DNA of 64,000 nt from assembly GCA_033064195.1 (NCBI GenBank), contig JARBJD010000207.1, positions 1-64,000 on the forward strand, given 5' to 3'. Below are positions 40,647-52,804 of the stretch, piece by piece (position 1 is the stretch's first letter; the number at the start of each line of letters is the position of its first letter). The position numbers were made by a program, and so were the translations under genes. A model generated the notes under the pieces. The model was not told the DNA's origin and did no database searches. It saw nothing but the letters and a program-made list of their open reading frames with translations. Source of the DNA: Blattamonas nauphoetae (lineage: Eukaryota > Preaxostyla > Oxymonadida).

Positions 40647-42930
40647 ACGACACAAATTCCCGTTCCATTTGTTAAGTGGGTCACTGACAGTAAAGACTTC
40701 CGAGACGCTCCCACCACGACCCTACCCGAAGGGTGATCTCATAGCACTTCTCTTCACAGATGAATCCGCTATACCCGCCGATGGTGAAGACAAAGAATAG
40801 TGGAACTCAATGGAAGGAATTCCGGATTGGATCTTTACGTCCGAGGCAGATCAGTCTCCTTTCAAAGAGTTACTCAGATTACACCCCTCTGAACATGCAT
40901 TGCTCAAGGCATTTTATGTGAAAGGGCAGCCGGGGATGGGGAAGTTGCAGATGCTGTTATATCCGATCCATTGTCTGATGCAGTTGGACAAAGTGGTTTG
41001 TTGTTTTCTCGTTTTCCATACTTTTCAGGCGATTCTCTATGTTCTGCCAAATCTACCAGTGTTCACGATTCTTGTTGATAAATCGAATCAAAGCAACCCA
41101 TTCACAGTTCGAAGCCATCCCTCCTCGCTTCACGTTACTTGGTACACGAGTGATTTCCTCGTGATTCACATTGCGGATACAGCGGATTCGTACCCAAATA
41201 AAGACGAACGGGGCATCTTCACAGTCTTTACAGCCTCGCTGCCGGAATGCAACGGGTTCTCCAAAGATAGGCTCAGAACCATCGATTTGAATACCGAAGA
41301 ATATCCGTTTTGGAAACGACGAGAGTTCTACACGATGATGAAGCACCTCGGGATGACGGAACAAGAACATTGGATCCGGCCAGTTCCCGCAGAAATAATT
41401 ATCAAGCTGCATCCTTTCGTGATTTCGCTGCTGGAAACACATGGCTATGTTGTGGAAGGCACACCGGAAATGCACGATGCAGGTTCAGGTGGATCTATCG
41501 AGCCGGCTCCTCAACCTTCAGCAGTCACCTCAGCAAACAGGTTCGATGAACCACCCCTCTTCCGTGATTCCAACTTGCTCAACCCCAATGGCGTCAGACA
41601 CCCCCCTGAATCACATGGCAATTCTGTCATACTGAATGCCTCAGTCGAGGCACCATTTGCTGGCAAGAGGAACCGAAAACACGTTCCATATGAACGGAGT
41701 GTTCGTTTGGACACATCTTCTTCCTCCGACAACTTGCTTGTCCGCTTGAATGTGATTGAAGTGTTTGGACTGAGTCCCCGCGCGCTCGCAACTGACTTGT
41801 CCGACGCCTTCCGAACAATGAGCGAAGTGTTTGGACGGGATGGCGTAACACGCTGTGTATCGGATGCAAATCTCGTGTTCAATTCTTTGTCAGCATCCCA
41901 TCTAAAGAGTCAGCCAGTGAGTGAATTTGCCTCCCGCGTCCAGAAAACGGTGACCACAATCCAAACTGAGGACTTCCTTCATGTTATCAGCAGCAAAGAA
42001 ATATTCGAAGCGTTGCGAGGCATCAAATTGGACTTTAAAGTGAATCAGCAGCTGTTCCGGTCTCATATGATGTTCACCGTGTTCACTGCCATCCCTGACT
42101 TCACTTCATTCTATTTCAGATTCCCTTCGATTACCCGTTGCCCGATGCTGCTCTCTCGTTTGTGTACCACTCCAACCTTGATCCCCAATGTGCTTTATTA
42201 TGAGGCACTCTACGATCCAGTTGAAAACGAACGAAGCCCACATTGGATCGGAATGGATTCGTTCATTTTCTTTCTTGGTCTGAACTCAATCACGATGTTC
42301 ACGTTCCTAAATGCGGTGGATCCTGACCGCAACGAAACTGGCAATGAGCTGATCGACTTGCTGAGGACACAGCTGGAGAATGGATTTGCGCTCACGATGC
42401 CAGGAGTGAAGGTGTATGTGTTCTTCGTGTGGATTGTTAAGCCCGGAGATGTTCCGGAATACCTCGAAAAAGCGAACCATCCTTACAAAACAGGCGTGAT
42501 ATCGGTGTCTGACCTCATTTTCAACGAATGTTTGCGAATGACGGGGCCACTCGTGAAACGACCAAAGATTCAACTCCCCTTGTCTAAAAGCACTCAGGGT
42601 TTCAAAGATTGCTTTGTGATGATGCGCAATCTGATGATCGATGCGTAATACCAGCTGGGGATGAGAAACCACCCTGGTCTTCACTTAGACGCAACTCAAC
42701 GACATATGAATGACAGTGCATGATCGAACGATGGTTCATCGTTTCCGTTCAGTGACTTGGAAGGTGAAGAAGGTGATGAAGACATTCAGCCGCCACAGAA
42801 ACAGAAAAGGGCCCATTCAACGCTAGATGACGACGAACAGGATTCAGACAGTTGCCAAAAGAGGAAAACTCACAAAAAGAAACGGACCAGCGGGAAAGGT
42901 CGAGAACAGCATTAATTCAACGCAAAACAC
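40647..42930 (+). pseudogene. CR-type gene, diverged type Z, copy Z1
   Basis: A second, clearly diverged CR lineage. It retains the P-loop domain (GQPGMGK, TILVDKSNQS, YPFWKRREFYTMM) and the nuclease-like region (GMDSFIFFL ... VYVFFVWIVKPGD) and has a basic C-terminal stretch (KRKTHKKKRTSGK). The main open frame is 40,810-42,648 (612 residues). The ubiquitin-like header is not present; the sequence is joined instead to the host fragment Y1. The 3' end ATTAATTCAACGC...ACACTTCTC resembles the 3' end of the X copies. Broken, about two breaks. Confidence 0.6.
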
Positions 42931-43148
42931 TTCTCTTTCTTTGTCACAACATTGGATTTCCACTTCATTCATTGGTCGATTTTTCCACAATATGTTTTCT
43001 CTCGACTCACCTGCGTGTGAACATTGACCCAATTGGCGCTGACAATCAACATGAAATCATTTGAATAACGAAATGGACAGATGATTAATGGTGAAGTGGT
43101 GTTCAGGTGGAGGATCGGCTGACATGCATCGATGGGACGGCGAGAAGC

Positions 43149-45241
43149 TTATGCTATCGGAATTGTTTCCAGAAATGTGCGCAGGCGTTCATAACACTCT
43201 CTGACGTCCGGCAATCGGTGGTTGCACATACAATCCAATTCCGATGCAAATGACTCGTTTTCAATCCGTTCCAGAAGAGCCCTGGCAACGGTGGGCGATG
43301 ATTCGTCGTTGGGATCGAGAAGCAGGATGAATGAATCCACCAGAAAACTCGCAGCACCACTTTTCAGATCTCTTCGGCGATCCCACACAAACTGCAGCAT
43401 TTCTGACTCAACCAACACGGATTGATGCTCTGGTGGCAGGTCAGCCAACACATAAACACAGCGCATCAGGTCCTTCATCAATTTCAGCGGGAGTCGACAA
43501 AAGAGTGTTTGCAGATAGTCTATCACTTTCCTCGTGGCCTCTGTGGCTGGAAAGCCCGGAAATAGCGAAGATAGAACAATCTCAGCATGTGCAGTTGTTC
43601 CACCCAACGCGTTCCCGACGAGGAACAGCACATTCTTCATCAGAGAATATTGGGCATTGATCAGGGCAAGAACATGAGGTATGAGCAGAGTGTGGTCCAC
43701 TGTATCATGCAGAACGAACTTTTGAATGCTTTCCCGATATGCAAGAGGTCGTTGGAAGTTGTGCTGTCGGAAGGCGGTTTTGAGAGGTTCAAGGAGATCA
43801 AAAGGCTCCTCCAACTGAGAATCGGTCTCCACTGCCGCTCGGAAATATTCATAATCATCCCCTGCTGATATCGTGGGAGGTGGAGTCCCATCACTCGTGA
43901 CGATAATCGACCAGTCTAGCAGTCTCCCCAATTGCGGGTAAATTCCAGTGTCTATCACAGTCTCCAACAAAATCAAGGAAAAGAGCACACACCTGTTCCA
44001 GTTCCTCTGACAAATATGCAAGCTCCCCAAAGATCACAAGAATCGTCCCAATCGTCTTCAAGCAATTCCGAAATATTCTCATCACATCGCTTTCGACTCT
44101 TCGGAGACAAGAAGGTTCTGATAGTGTCCTTCCTTCTTGATACTCCACTTGGTCTCTGATGTCTGCACACAATCGCCGGAACACGTGAAACACTCTCACG
44201 TTTCGTTCGTAGTCCATCCGCGTCTCTCTCAACAAGTCCACCAGATAAAGGAGAACATGAATCCTTGTCTGATCCGAGGCATTCATCTGGTTGTTTGGAA
44301 GCAAGAACTGCAAGAAATACCCCATTTCTGATTTCGGCACAAAATGACGCGCATATTTCAGTGCCAGCAGTTGAACATGTCTGTCCCTGCTCACAAAGTA
44401 CGGAACACATGCTGTCACAACTTCTTCCTTCAGAGCCTCAGGAAACGATTCTTTGATCAGCGCGGTCAACAGAGGCAGGCAAGTTTCAATCGTCTGTTTT
44501 CGACTCTCCGCCAGTTCCAGTCTCCCACAGCAACTCCTCTCATTTCGAACAATAGTAGAGGGTTGACATGCAATCAGGTATCGCAGGAGATGAGCAGTAG
44601 CATCATTTTCCACTTCAAACGCACAGTAATCATCCTCAGCTACAGCTGAATTGTACAACACATTCAGAACCTTCAAACAAAACCAGAATAATGCCGAGAA
44701 AGAAAAACACAAACATTCAGGGTGAGACCATCATCCTCTGGAGAGATCAGCGACAGACTCTTCGACAAGAAGTCGGGAACCATTATTCTTGACACAACTG
44801 CAACAGACACACACGCTGAACAAAATCAACAATCCAATGACACACTCAGAAGAGCAAGGAGGGAATACACTGCCATCTGGAGACATAATGAAAGAAGGAA
44901 AATACCAAGACTGCTGCATCTTCATTCGATGAAACAATTTCAAGAAGCCTGTCAATCATGTTTTCTTCAAGGAACACGGTCACGATTTCAACATCATCGG
45001 AATTCTCAGTCAGCGTCACGATTGAAGCGAGCGTCGACAGAAGAGAAACGTCATCCTTCTTCTCTAATGACGCAGAAAGCTTGGAAATATGATCAGAAAT
45101 GCTCTGGCTGAGACTGTCGAGCAGTTTTGGTTGGAGTAGTATGTTTCGTCGAGATGATCTCAGTTGAATAGAATCGCCATCGCTCTCATGGTTATCTGCT
45201 TCTACAACAGATCCCTCAACGTCAATGAATCTTTGGTGCAT
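43149..45241 (-). CDS. Armadillo/HEAT-repeat protein, full host gene (copy Y2)
   Basis: Five exons on the minus strand: 45,241-44,906, 44,876-44,846, 44,815-44,715, 44,670-43,993 and 43,961-43,149, joined by introns of 29, 30, 44 and 31 nt, all GT-AG. The spliced frame is open and gives 652 residues. The product is all-helical, with repeated LL..L/FL pairs (RLLEIVSSNEDAAVL, LLPLLTALIKESF-like, MKNVLFLVGNALGG, RRDLKSGAASFLVDS) typical of armadillo/HEAT solenoids. No orthologue is named with confidence. The ATG at 45,241 lies 21 bp inside the neighbouring X unit; an earlier ATG (45,345) in another frame might mark a missed first exon. It faces CR copy X3 head to head. Confidence 0.8.
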
Positions 45242-45357
45242 CTCCCAGTGAGGACAGTGACACCTTCCGAGTCCAGGAATGACGTGAAATAGTCAGAAAT
45301 AAGGGCCAGAACGATATCCCAAATAGGCGCTTCAATTTCTTCCATTCAGTGTCCGTC

Positions 45358-48254
45358 ATGGAAGTGGCTGACCCTTTCACATTCGAGTATAATCTCGTTG
45401 CTGTCAACAATATTTATAAAGATCCAACGTCAGACTCTTCTTCTAAGAAACCCCCTCCCAAACCTCGATTAGCCAATGGTCCCCATCAAGTCAAAGTGCC
45501 ACTCTCATACACAATCTCCGATTTGTACACCAATATTGCCTCAAATCTCGGAGTTTCACGCAAATACATTACGATTCAATTCCCGTGTACTGAACCTATT
45601 CCCGCCGAAGCAGCAGCACTTCTAGGACAAGACAATTTAGACCCTAAACTTGCTCCACAAAATAGAGATTGGGTCGGGTTGGTTGGATACTCTGGCTATA
45701 AATACGATCCATTAGCGACACTCAAAAGTTTGATGGATTACTGGCCTCCTCAAGGTGGTAAACCTGAACAAATGCAAGTTGTCGCAATTCCCGTATCATC
45801 CAGCCCAGACCAACCGTCCTCTGATGATGAAGATGATGGAACGCTAAAGAAACGTTTGCATCTGATGGGGAGTATGTATGACCTGTACTACACTCAGGAG
45901 AATGGTCGAATGATTTCGATGTCCACACTCGATTCAGAATTCGGGGCTCGAAGAAAAATCTATATCAGAGATTGCTGGCAGCAATTTCAGATTGGGGTGA
46001 CTGCGCATTTTGAAAGGAATTATTCCGGGCCGCCCGTTGACACACAAGGCATGGACACTCTCCGAGAGGAGTACTTAACCGACGTGCTCGGGCAGCCATC
46101 CATTGGTGACGAAAAGCTGTGGAGATCAATACAAGAAACTCCGGATTGGATTGCTCGCGCCGATGCGGATATTTCACCTTTTACCAAACTTGTCGATCCA
46201 ACTCTCAATGATGATCAATTTTATGAGGCAATCCTTGTGAATGGACAACCAGGGACGGGGAAGTCGCAGATGCTGATATATCTGATTCATCGTATGATGC
46301 ACCTGTACGAACAGATAGTTTGCATTTTTCTTCTCTTCCATGCTTTTCAGGCGATTATCTATGTTCTCCCAGAGATGCCGGTGATCACGATTCTTGTTGA
46401 TAAATCGAATCAAAGTGACCCAATCAGAGTTCTAAGCCATCCCTCCTCGCTTCGAGAGACATTGTTCACGAATGGTTTCCCCGTGATTCGCATTGTGGAC
46501 TCTGTCCCTCCGTTCGCAAAAAAAAAGGGATGACAGCTTACTTCACAGTTTATGCAGCCTCTCCCACACAATACAAACTTCACACCAGGAAACTTCCTCA
46601 TAATCTCTCGATCTGGCAAGATAAATATCCGTTTTGGACAAAATGGGAGTTCTACGCGATGATGCAATGCCTGGAGATGACGGGACAGGAGCATTGGATC
46701 CGGGCAGTTTCCGCCAATACAATTATCAAGCTGCATCCTTTGGTAATACGACTGCTCGGGACGCATGGCTATCTTGTGGACGTGTCAACCTTACCTCAGC
46801 TTCCACCCGCGACCTCAGCAAGCAGGACAAACGCACGCAACATACTACATGGTGGAATTCAACTTCGTCGTGTGTCGAAAGTGACGAAGCCTCCAGGAAT
46901 GATAAATCTCACACAATCAACAAGCAGGACAAACCCACTCAACACACTCCCTGGTGGACTTCAACCTAATCTGGATTTGTCAATTCCGAATCCTCCAGAA
47001 AGGATAAATCTCACACAATCAGCAACCAAACAAGGAGAGAGAGGTAGCAGATCCGCTCCAGAAAGCAACTTGTTAGTCTGTTTGAATGTGATTGAAGTGT
47101 TTGGATTGAGTCCTCGAGCTCTCAGCGCCAACTTAACCAATCTCTTCAACCGAATAAGCGAAATGTTTGGAAGTGAAGGCGTCAAATTCGGCGCGGAGCA
47201 CTCCGCTCTTATCATGAGCTCTCTGGCAGCCTCTCACCTCTCCAATCAGCCAGTGAGTGAGTTTTCTGCTCGCTTGCTGGCAACGCTGACGAGAATCAAA
47301 GCAGAACAATTCATTGTGGATATCGAAGACAACAAGATCCCTGGAGTTCTCCGAGGCTTGAAGTTGGAACATAAAGTGAATCAAGAGTTGCTTCGATCCC
47401 ATGCGCGGTTCACTCTGCACTCTGCCGATCCTGACACCTTCCCGTCATACAATTGCACGTTCCCAAAGATTGATCGTCGTGCGTGTCTGTCTTCACAGTT
47501 GGAAAATGGACCCTTTGACAGCAATGTTCTGTATTATGAATCACTCTACGATTCTCTGACGAACGAAGGACAAACAGCTTGGACAGGAATCGATTCTTTC
47601 ATCTACTTTCTTGAAAACGATTCGATAAAGCTGTTCGCATTCCAAATCACGGTGAATGACGATCACAAAAGTATAGACCCTAAACTGATCGAGTCACTGA
47701 AAGACAAGATTATGGAACAACATGCGGAAGCTCTGCCAAACGTGGAGGTGGAAGTGTTCGTCGCCTGGGTTGTCGAACCAGGAGATGTTCCCAAGTACAT
47801 TGGCCGAAAAAGACACTTTAAACCCAAGAATCCGAAATCTGACAGTTATCTTGATTTCTACGTAGGCGTCGTGTCGGTGTCGGACCTCTTGTTTAATGAA
47901 TTTTCTGGATTGGCTAATCCACCCCCGAAACGTAAAGCAATCGAAAAAAACTGGACTACGAACGATGACGCCTTCAAAGAATGTTTTGTGATGATGAACA
48001 ATCTGACTGTCAATCCAAACGAAGGTGCCCGGCCTGTTCCTCCTCCACCGACAAATCAACCACTGATACAAACTCCGACCGGCAATGCAGACAGCCAGGA
48101 GGGATTAATAATGGAACGTCTGGTTTCCAAAAAGACTCAACAAGAGGAAAGAAAGGAAAGGGTAGACAGAAGATCTGAACAAAAAGACAAATCAGACAGT
48201 CACACAACGAGTACAGATCCCAAAACAGCGAAGAAGAAAGTAACCAAACAGTAA
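45358..48254 (+). pseudogene. CR gene copy X3
   Basis: Third full-length copy, almost identical to X1 with only a handful of base differences. Header, P-loop NTPase and nuclease-like domains are as in X1. It lies head to head with the full host gene Y2. Broken, about one break. After 48,287 it runs into a different, older CR remnant. Confidence 0.65.
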
Positions 48255-48287
48255 AGAAGAAAGAAGAGGAGGAGTAATTCAACACTC

Positions 48288-48778
48288 AACACACTTTTTA
48301 TTTCTCAAACCACTGGATTTATGTCTTTTATTTCCATTAATTTCAATCGATTTGGTGTTTAATGCCAACAGCGTCCTAATAATCGACATCAAATTTATGA
48401 AAAATTGTTGAAAAATGGTTTGGGGAGTAGGACGCGAAGATTGTGATGTACAAAATGAACGTGTGGTTCGTGAGTTGTTGCTGACAGAAGAAAGCCATGT
48501 GTTCCCAGCAGCCTGATCACCAAAGGATGTAGATCGAGAATGCTTCCGGCGATCACTTGTGCGATCTAAATCTCGGTTGCCATCCCTACGAACAATAGAA
48601 TCCCTTGAAAAGCGTGTAAGAGAGGAAAAGCACAAACCACTTTGTTCTCCAACCGCTGTATCAGACAATGAATAACAAACAGCAACATCTGCAACAATAT
48701 ATTCCACGGCACCCCAATCTCAAGCATAGTTTTAAAGAAATTGTTCATCGCGAAAGCGTTTTGACAGAAAATGTCTCT
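48288..48778 (-). pseudogene. Older CR remnant (type W)
   Basis: Diverged minus-strand sequence with a recognisable piece of the CR NTPase domain: LLFVIHCLIQRLENKVVCAF followed by LLHAFQGILLF, aligning with LLYPIHCLMQ...VVCCFLVFHTFQAILY of type Z. It is much more decayed than the X copies. It joins X3 tail to tail on its left and X4 on its right. Confidence 0.5.
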
Positions 48779-49431
48779 AAATGCGCAGTCACCCCAATCT
48801 GAAATTGCTGCCAGCAATCTCTGATATAGATTTTTCTTCGAGCCCCGAATTCTGAATCGAGTGTGGACATCGAAATCATTCGACCATTCTCCTGAGTGTA
48901 GTACAGGTCATACATACTCCCCATCAGATGCAAACGTTTCTTTAGCGTTCCATCATCTTCATCATCAGAGGACGGTTGGTCTGGGCTGGATGATACGGGA
49001 ATCGCGACAACTTGCATTTGTTCAGGTTTACCACCTTGAGGAGGCCAGTAATCCATCAAACTTTTGAGTGTCGCTAATGGATCGTATTTATAGCCAGAGT
49101 ATCCAACCAACCCGACCCAATCTCTATTTTGTGGAGCAAGTTTAGGGTCTAAATTGTCTTGTCCTAGAAGTGCTGCTGCTTCGGCGGGAATAGGTTCAGT
49201 ACACGGGAATTGAATCGTAATGTATTTGCGTGAAACTCCGAGATTTGAGGCAATATTGGTGTACAAATCGGAGATTGTGTATGAGAGTGGCACTTTGACT
49301 TGATGGGGACCATTGGCTAATCGAGGTTTGGGAGGGGGTTTCTTAGAAGAAGAGCCTGACGTTGGATCTTTATAAATATTGTTGACAGCAACGAGATTAT
49401 ACTCGAATGTGAAAGGGTCAGCCACTTCCAT
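48779..49431 (-). pseudogene. CR gene copy X4, N-terminal part only
   Basis: About 650 bp carrying the start, the ubiquitin-like header and the acidic linker, identical or nearly so to X2. It stops before the NTPase domain, where it joins the older remnant W. It lies head to head with Y3. Confidence 0.7.
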
Positions 49432-49547
49432 GACGGACACTGAATGGAAGAAATTGAAGCGCCTATTTGGGATATCGTTCTGGCCCTTATTTCTGACTAT
49501 TTCACGTCATTCCTGGACTCGGAAGGTGTCACTGTCCTCACTGGGAG

Positions 49548-50517
49548 ATGCACCAAAGATTCATTGACGTTGAGGGATCTGTTGTAGAAGCAGATAACCA
49601 TGAGAGCGATGGCGATTCTATTCAACTGAGATCATCTCGACGAAACATACTACTCCAACCAAAACTGCTCGACAGTCTCAGCCAGAGCATTTCTGATCAT
49701 ATTTCCAAGCTTTCTGCGTCATTAGAGAAGAAGGATGACGTTTCTCTTCTGTCGACGCTCGCTTCAATCGTGACGCTGACTGAGAATTCCGATGATGTTG
49801 AAATCGTGACCGTGTTCCTTGAAGAAAACATGATTGACAGGCTTCTTGAAATTGTTTCATCGAATGAAGATGCAGCAGTCTTGGTATTTTCCTTCTTTCA
49901 TTATGTCTCCAGATGGCAGTGTATTCCCTCCTTGCTCTTCTGAGTGTGTCATTGGATTGTTGATTTTGTTCAGCGTGTGTGTCTGTTGCAGTTGTGTCAA
50001 GAATAATGGTTCCCGACTTCTTGTCGAAGAGTCTGTCGCTGATCTCTCCAGAGGATGATGGTCTCACCCTGAATGTTTGTGTTTTTCTTTCTCGGCATTA
50101 TTCTGGTTTTGTTTGAAGGTTCTGAATGTGTTGTACAATTCAGCTGTAGCTGAGGATGATTACTGTGCGTTTGAAGTGGAAAATGATGCTACTGCTCATC
50201 TCCTGCGATACCTGATTGCATGTCAACCCTCTACTATTGTTCGAAATGAGAGGAGTTGCTGTGGGAGACTGGAACTGGCGGAGAGTCGAAAACAGACGAT
50301 TGAAACTTGCCTGCCTCTGTTGACCGCGCTGATCAAAGAATCGTTTCCTGAGGCTCTGAAGGAAGAAGTTGTGACAGCATGTGTTCCGTACTTTGTGAGC
50401 AGGGACAGACATGTTCAACTGCTGGCACTGAAATATGCGCGTCATTTTGTGCCGAAATCAGAAATGGGGTATTTCTTGCAGTTCTTGCTTCCAAACAACC
50501 AGATGAATGCCTCGGAT
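49548..50517 (+). pseudogene. Host armadillo/HEAT-repeat gene, 5' part (copy Y3)
   Basis: Same content and same introns as Y1, and the same junction to a type Z CR sequence, offset by exactly 9,871 bp. The shared junction shows that the Y-Z fusion formed once and was then duplicated. Confidence 0.85.
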
Positions 50518-52346
50518 ACGACACAAATTCCCGTTCCATTTGTTAAGTGGGTCACTGACAGTAAAGACTTCCGAGACGCTCCCACCACGACCCTACCCGA
50601 AGGGTGATCTCATAGCACTTCTCTTCACAGATGAATCCGCTATACCCGCCGATGGTGAAGACAAAGAATAGTGGAACTCAATGGAAGGAATTCCGGATTG
50701 GATCTTTACGTCCGAGGCAGATCAGTCTCCTTTCAAAGAGTTACTCAGATTACACCCCTCTGAACATGCATTGCTCAAGGCATTTTATGTGAAAGGGCAG
50801 CCGGGGATGGGGAAGTTGCAGATGCTGTTATATCCGATCCATTGTCTGATGCAGTTGGACAAAGTGGTTTGTTGTTTTCTCGTTTTCCATACTTTTCAGG
50901 CGATTCTCTATGTTCTGCCAAATCTACCAGTGTTCACGATTCTTGTTGATAAATCGAATCAAAGCAACCCATTCACAGTTCGAAGCCATCCCTCCTCGCT
51001 TCACGTTACTTGGTACACGAGTGATTTCCTCGTGATTCACATTGCGGATACAGCGGATTCGTACCCAAATAAAGACGAACGGGGCATCTTCACAGTCTTT
51101 ACAGCCTCGCTGCCGGAATGCAACGGGTTCTCCAAAGATAGGCTCAGAACCATCGATTTGAATACCGAAGAATATCCGTTTTGGAAACGACGAGAGTTCT
51201 ACACGATGATGAAGCACCTCGGGATGACGGAACAAGAACATTGGATCCGGCCAGTTCCCGCAGAAATAATTATCAAGCTGCATCCTTTCGTGATTTCGCT
51301 GCTGGAAACACATGGCTATGTTGTGGAAGGCACACCGGAAATGCACGATGCAGGTTCAGGTGGATCTATCGAGCCGGCTCCTCAACCTTCAGCAGTCACC
51401 TCAGCAAACAGGTTCGATGAACCACCCCTCTTCCGTGATTCCAACTTGCTCAACCCCAATGGCGTCAGACACCCCCCTGAATCACATGGCAATTCTGTCA
51501 TACTGAATGCCTCAGTCGAGGCACCATTTGCTGGCAAGAGGAACCGAAAACACGTTCCATATGAACGGAGTGTTCGTTTGGACACATCTTCTTCCTCCGA
51601 CAACTTGCTTGTCCGCTTGAATGTGATTGAAGTGTTTGGACTGAGTCCCCGCGCGCTCGCAACTGACTTGTCCGACGCCTTCCGAACAATGAGCGAAGTG
51701 TTTGGACGGGATGGCGTAACACGCTGTGTATCGGATGCAAATCTCGTGTTCAATTCTTTGTCAGCATCCCATCTAAAGAGTCAGCCAGTGAGTGAATTTG
51801 CCTCCCGCGTCCAGAAAACGGTGACCACAATCCAAACTGAGGACTTCCTTCATGTTATCAGCAGCAAAGAAATATTCGAAGCGTTGCGAGGCATCAAATT
51901 GGACTTTAAAGTGAATCAGCAGCTGTTCCGGTCTCATATGATGTTCACCGTGTTCACTGCCATCCCTGACTTCACTTCATTCTATTTCAGATTCCCTTCG
52001 ATTACCCGTTGCCCGATGCTGCTCTCTCGTTTGTGTACCACTCCAACCTTGATCCCCAATGTGCTTTATTATGAGGCACTCTACGATCCAGTTGAAAACG
52101 AACGAAGCCCACATTGGATCGGAATGGATTCGTTCATTTTCTTTCTTGGTCTGAACTCAATCACGATGTTCACGTTCCTAAATGCGGTGGATCCTGACCG
52201 CAACGAAACTGGCAATGAGCTGATCGACTTGCTGAGGACACAGCTGGAGAATGGATTTGCGCTCACGATGCCAGGAGTGAAGGTGTATGTGTTCTTCGTG
52301 TGGATTGTTAAGCCCGGAGATGTTCCGGAATACCTCGAAAAAGCGA
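50518..52346 (+). pseudogene. CR-type gene, type Z, copy Z2, fused into a RhoGEF gene
   Basis: Direct copy of Z1 (40,647-42,475). Its open frame continues without interruption across the junction at 52,346 into RhoGEF sequence (EYLEKA then KKPQQQELG). The tail present in Z1 is missing. Confidence 0.7.
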
Positions 52347-52804
52347 AGAAACCTCAGCAACAAGAACTTGGTCCAGATGGAAAACCAAAGGAAATACCTG
52401 CAGAAAAACGAAAACGTCATCGTGGACTCGTTATTCGAGAAATCCTGGATACTGAAAGAACATATGTTGGACAACTTCAGACTAGGAACGATGTTTGACA
52501 TTTTTTTCTGTCCTTCACACTCGTCATTCTTTCGTCCATTTCCCTCTGAACATATTTCCCTTTATTCCGATACTCAGCTTTATATTGTTCCAATGTCATC
52601 TCCCACTCTTGGCCTTCTCCCACCTCGCAAAGGTGGATTTGGCTTGACTCCTCGCGACACTCATCTTCTCTTCTCCAACCTCACTTCCATCCTCAAAACA
52701 AATACAATACTCTGCGAATCATTTGCTGATTGTGTTAAAAATGATGGAAAAGGCATAGGAAAATTGTTTGTGATGCTTGGTGATTTCTTGAAATGCTACA
52801 GGTA

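Larger units (their letters stand above)
36630..48287. repeat. Large inverted repeat, arms of about 4.0 kb
   Basis: The unit X2+Y1 (36,630-40,646) is repeated inverted as Y2+X3 (44,272-48,287). Breakpoints are sharp: on the inner side within exon 4 of Y, on the outer side in the 3' end of the CR unit. The 3.6-kb spacer holds Z1 and the 3' half of Y2. Confidence 0.9.
38908..52346. repeat. 3.57-kb direct repeat, X-Y-Z unit
   Basis: 38,908-42,475 and 48,779-52,346 are direct copies at a constant offset of 9,871 bp, with almost no differences. The second copy is joined to the older CR remnant W on the left and to the RhoGEF gene on the right. Confidence 0.92.
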
